A stretch of DNA of 64,000 nt from Rhea pennata (lineage: Eukaryota; Chordata; Aves; Rheiformes; Rheidae). Below are positions 63,515 through 64,000 of the stretch, one piece after another. How positions within the stretch are numbered: position 1 is the stretch's first letter; each line of letters starts with the position of its first letter. Under the pieces are notes generated by a model. The model was not told where the DNA came from. It was given only the letters and a program-made list of their open reading frames with translations, and did not search any database. The translations under genes were made by a program, and so were the position numbers. The stretch covers positions 17,503,993 to 17,567,992 of the forward strand of contig NC_084668.1 in NCBI RefSeq assembly GCF_028389875.1, read 5' to 3'.

Positions 63515-64000
63515 CTAGGAGCCGCTCTCCTTTTCAAGGAAATGGGCTTCTCGACGTCCACCAGGCCTGAACGCTCCTCGCCCTCTTGGTGCTCTAGGGT
63601 AGGAGCCGCGCTCCTGCATCCTGGACCTCTCCCACCTCCCGCAATCCCAGGGCCTGTAGTGGCCTTGCCAGCTGGGGGATGCTCTATGGTCACTGCGGTT
63701 AAGTGCTGGATTCTCCTCATTGCCCTGGGCCTCAGCCCCCTGCTCCAGAGTCCATCTCCCCACATCATGGTAATCTTCTTTTAAGTCTGATATCCCCATT
63801 ACTACCGAGGAGTCTTCAGGGCTCAACTGCTTTTTTTCAGGCAGGACTGCAGTCCTGTTTCTGCTGTGAGGCTTTTGAAACTCCTGGCTGTGCCTCCCAC
63901 CAGATCTTTGGCTCCTCTCCTCCCTCCGCTCTGGTCTCCGGCTGAAGCCCTTGGAGCCCCTGGAGCCATGAAGCAGATGACAGGGTTCCTCTGCTGCTCC
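63515..64000 (-). CDS. RNF25: E3 ubiquitin ligase RNF25 (AO7), C-terminal exon (partial, runs off right edge)
   Basis: RNF25 is an RWD- plus RING-domain ubiquitin ligase. Only its disordered, Arg- and Gly-rich C-terminal tail is here. The minus frame is open from the window edge to a stop at 63515-63517 and continues to at least ~63990. The tail reads SWQG..DCGRWERS, then RGSYPRAPRGRGAFRPGG, and ends EKESGS. This parallels human SWQG..DCVRWERS, SSYPRLPRGQGAYRPGTR and the end SKDGS. Upstream it is rich in Arg, Ser and Glu (SRRPERREERSQ). The RWD and RING exons lie outside the window. It is convergent with BCS1L, as in human. The 5' border of this exon is not determined; a possible CAG acceptor lies within the last 10 bases. 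Confidence 0.88.
   Translation of the reverse strand, partial: GAAEEPCHLLHGSRGSKGFSRRPERREERSQRSGGRHSQEFQKPHSRNRTAVLPEKKQLSPEDSSVVMGISDLKEDYHDVGRWTLEQGAEAQGNEENPALNRSDHRASPSWQGHYRPWDCGRWERSRMQERGSYPRAPRGRGAFRPGGRREAHFLEKESGS

Noticed and set aside
1-64000. CRISPR arrays, operons, insertion sequences, tRNA or rRNA genes, integrated viruses
   Set aside because: Nothing resembling these was seen; the window is ordinary vertebrate genic DNA.

Overview
This window is nuclear DNA from a vertebrate, most likely a bird. It carries six multi-exon protein-coding genes with canonical splice sites, three CpG-island promoters, short introns and very little interspersed repeat (one recognisable CR1-type LINE fragment). 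The gene order and orientation are USP37(-), CNOT9(+), PLCD4(+), ZNF142(-), BCS1L(+), RNF25(-). As I know it, this is the conserved order at human 2q35, here compressed into 64 kb. The species cannot be named from the sequence alone.

Layout. 1-12.67 kb: 5' half of USP37 on the minus strand, running off the left edge, in AT-rich DNA. 12.1-13.1 kb: CpG island acting as a USP37/CNOT9 bidirectional promoter. 12.9-26.56 kb: complete CNOT9 (8 coding exons, 299 aa). 26.6-31 kb: GC-rich intergenic DNA with a CpG island near 27.7-28.5 kb that is the probable PLCD4 promoter. 31.0-39.15 kb: complete PLCD4 (15 coding exons, 761 aa), including a U12-type AT-AC intron. 39.64-51.57 kb: complete ZNF142 on the minus strand (8 coding exons, 2003 aa, about 42 C2H2-like fingers), tail-to-tail with PLCD4. 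51.2-51.7 kb: CpG island with ETS sites, a ZNF142/BCS1L bidirectional promoter. 53.2-58.4 kb: complete BCS1L (7 coding exons, 419 aa), including a GC-AG intron. 58.4-63.5 kb: no gene recognised, possibly a long RNF25 3' UTR. 63.5-64 kb: the 3'-terminal coding exon of RNF25.

The genes are functionally unrelated housekeeping or signalling genes kept together by ancestral synteny: deubiquitination and cell cycle (USP37), CCR4-NOT mRNA decay (CNOT9), PIP2 hydrolysis (PLCD4), zinc-finger regulation (ZNF142), mitochondrial complex III assembly (BCS1L) and an E3 ubiquitin ligase (RNF25). I saw no new gene system. The observations most worth checking are an apparent 1-base frameshift in USP37, the U12 AT-AC intron in PLCD4, the GC-AG intron in BCS1L, oppositely oriented TGGA/TCCA arrays flanking PLCD4 exons, and AT-rich islands upstream of PLCD4 that look like regulatory elements. 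Exon coordinates were read by eye from splice signals, reading-frame phase and remembered human protein sequences; no alignment was run.
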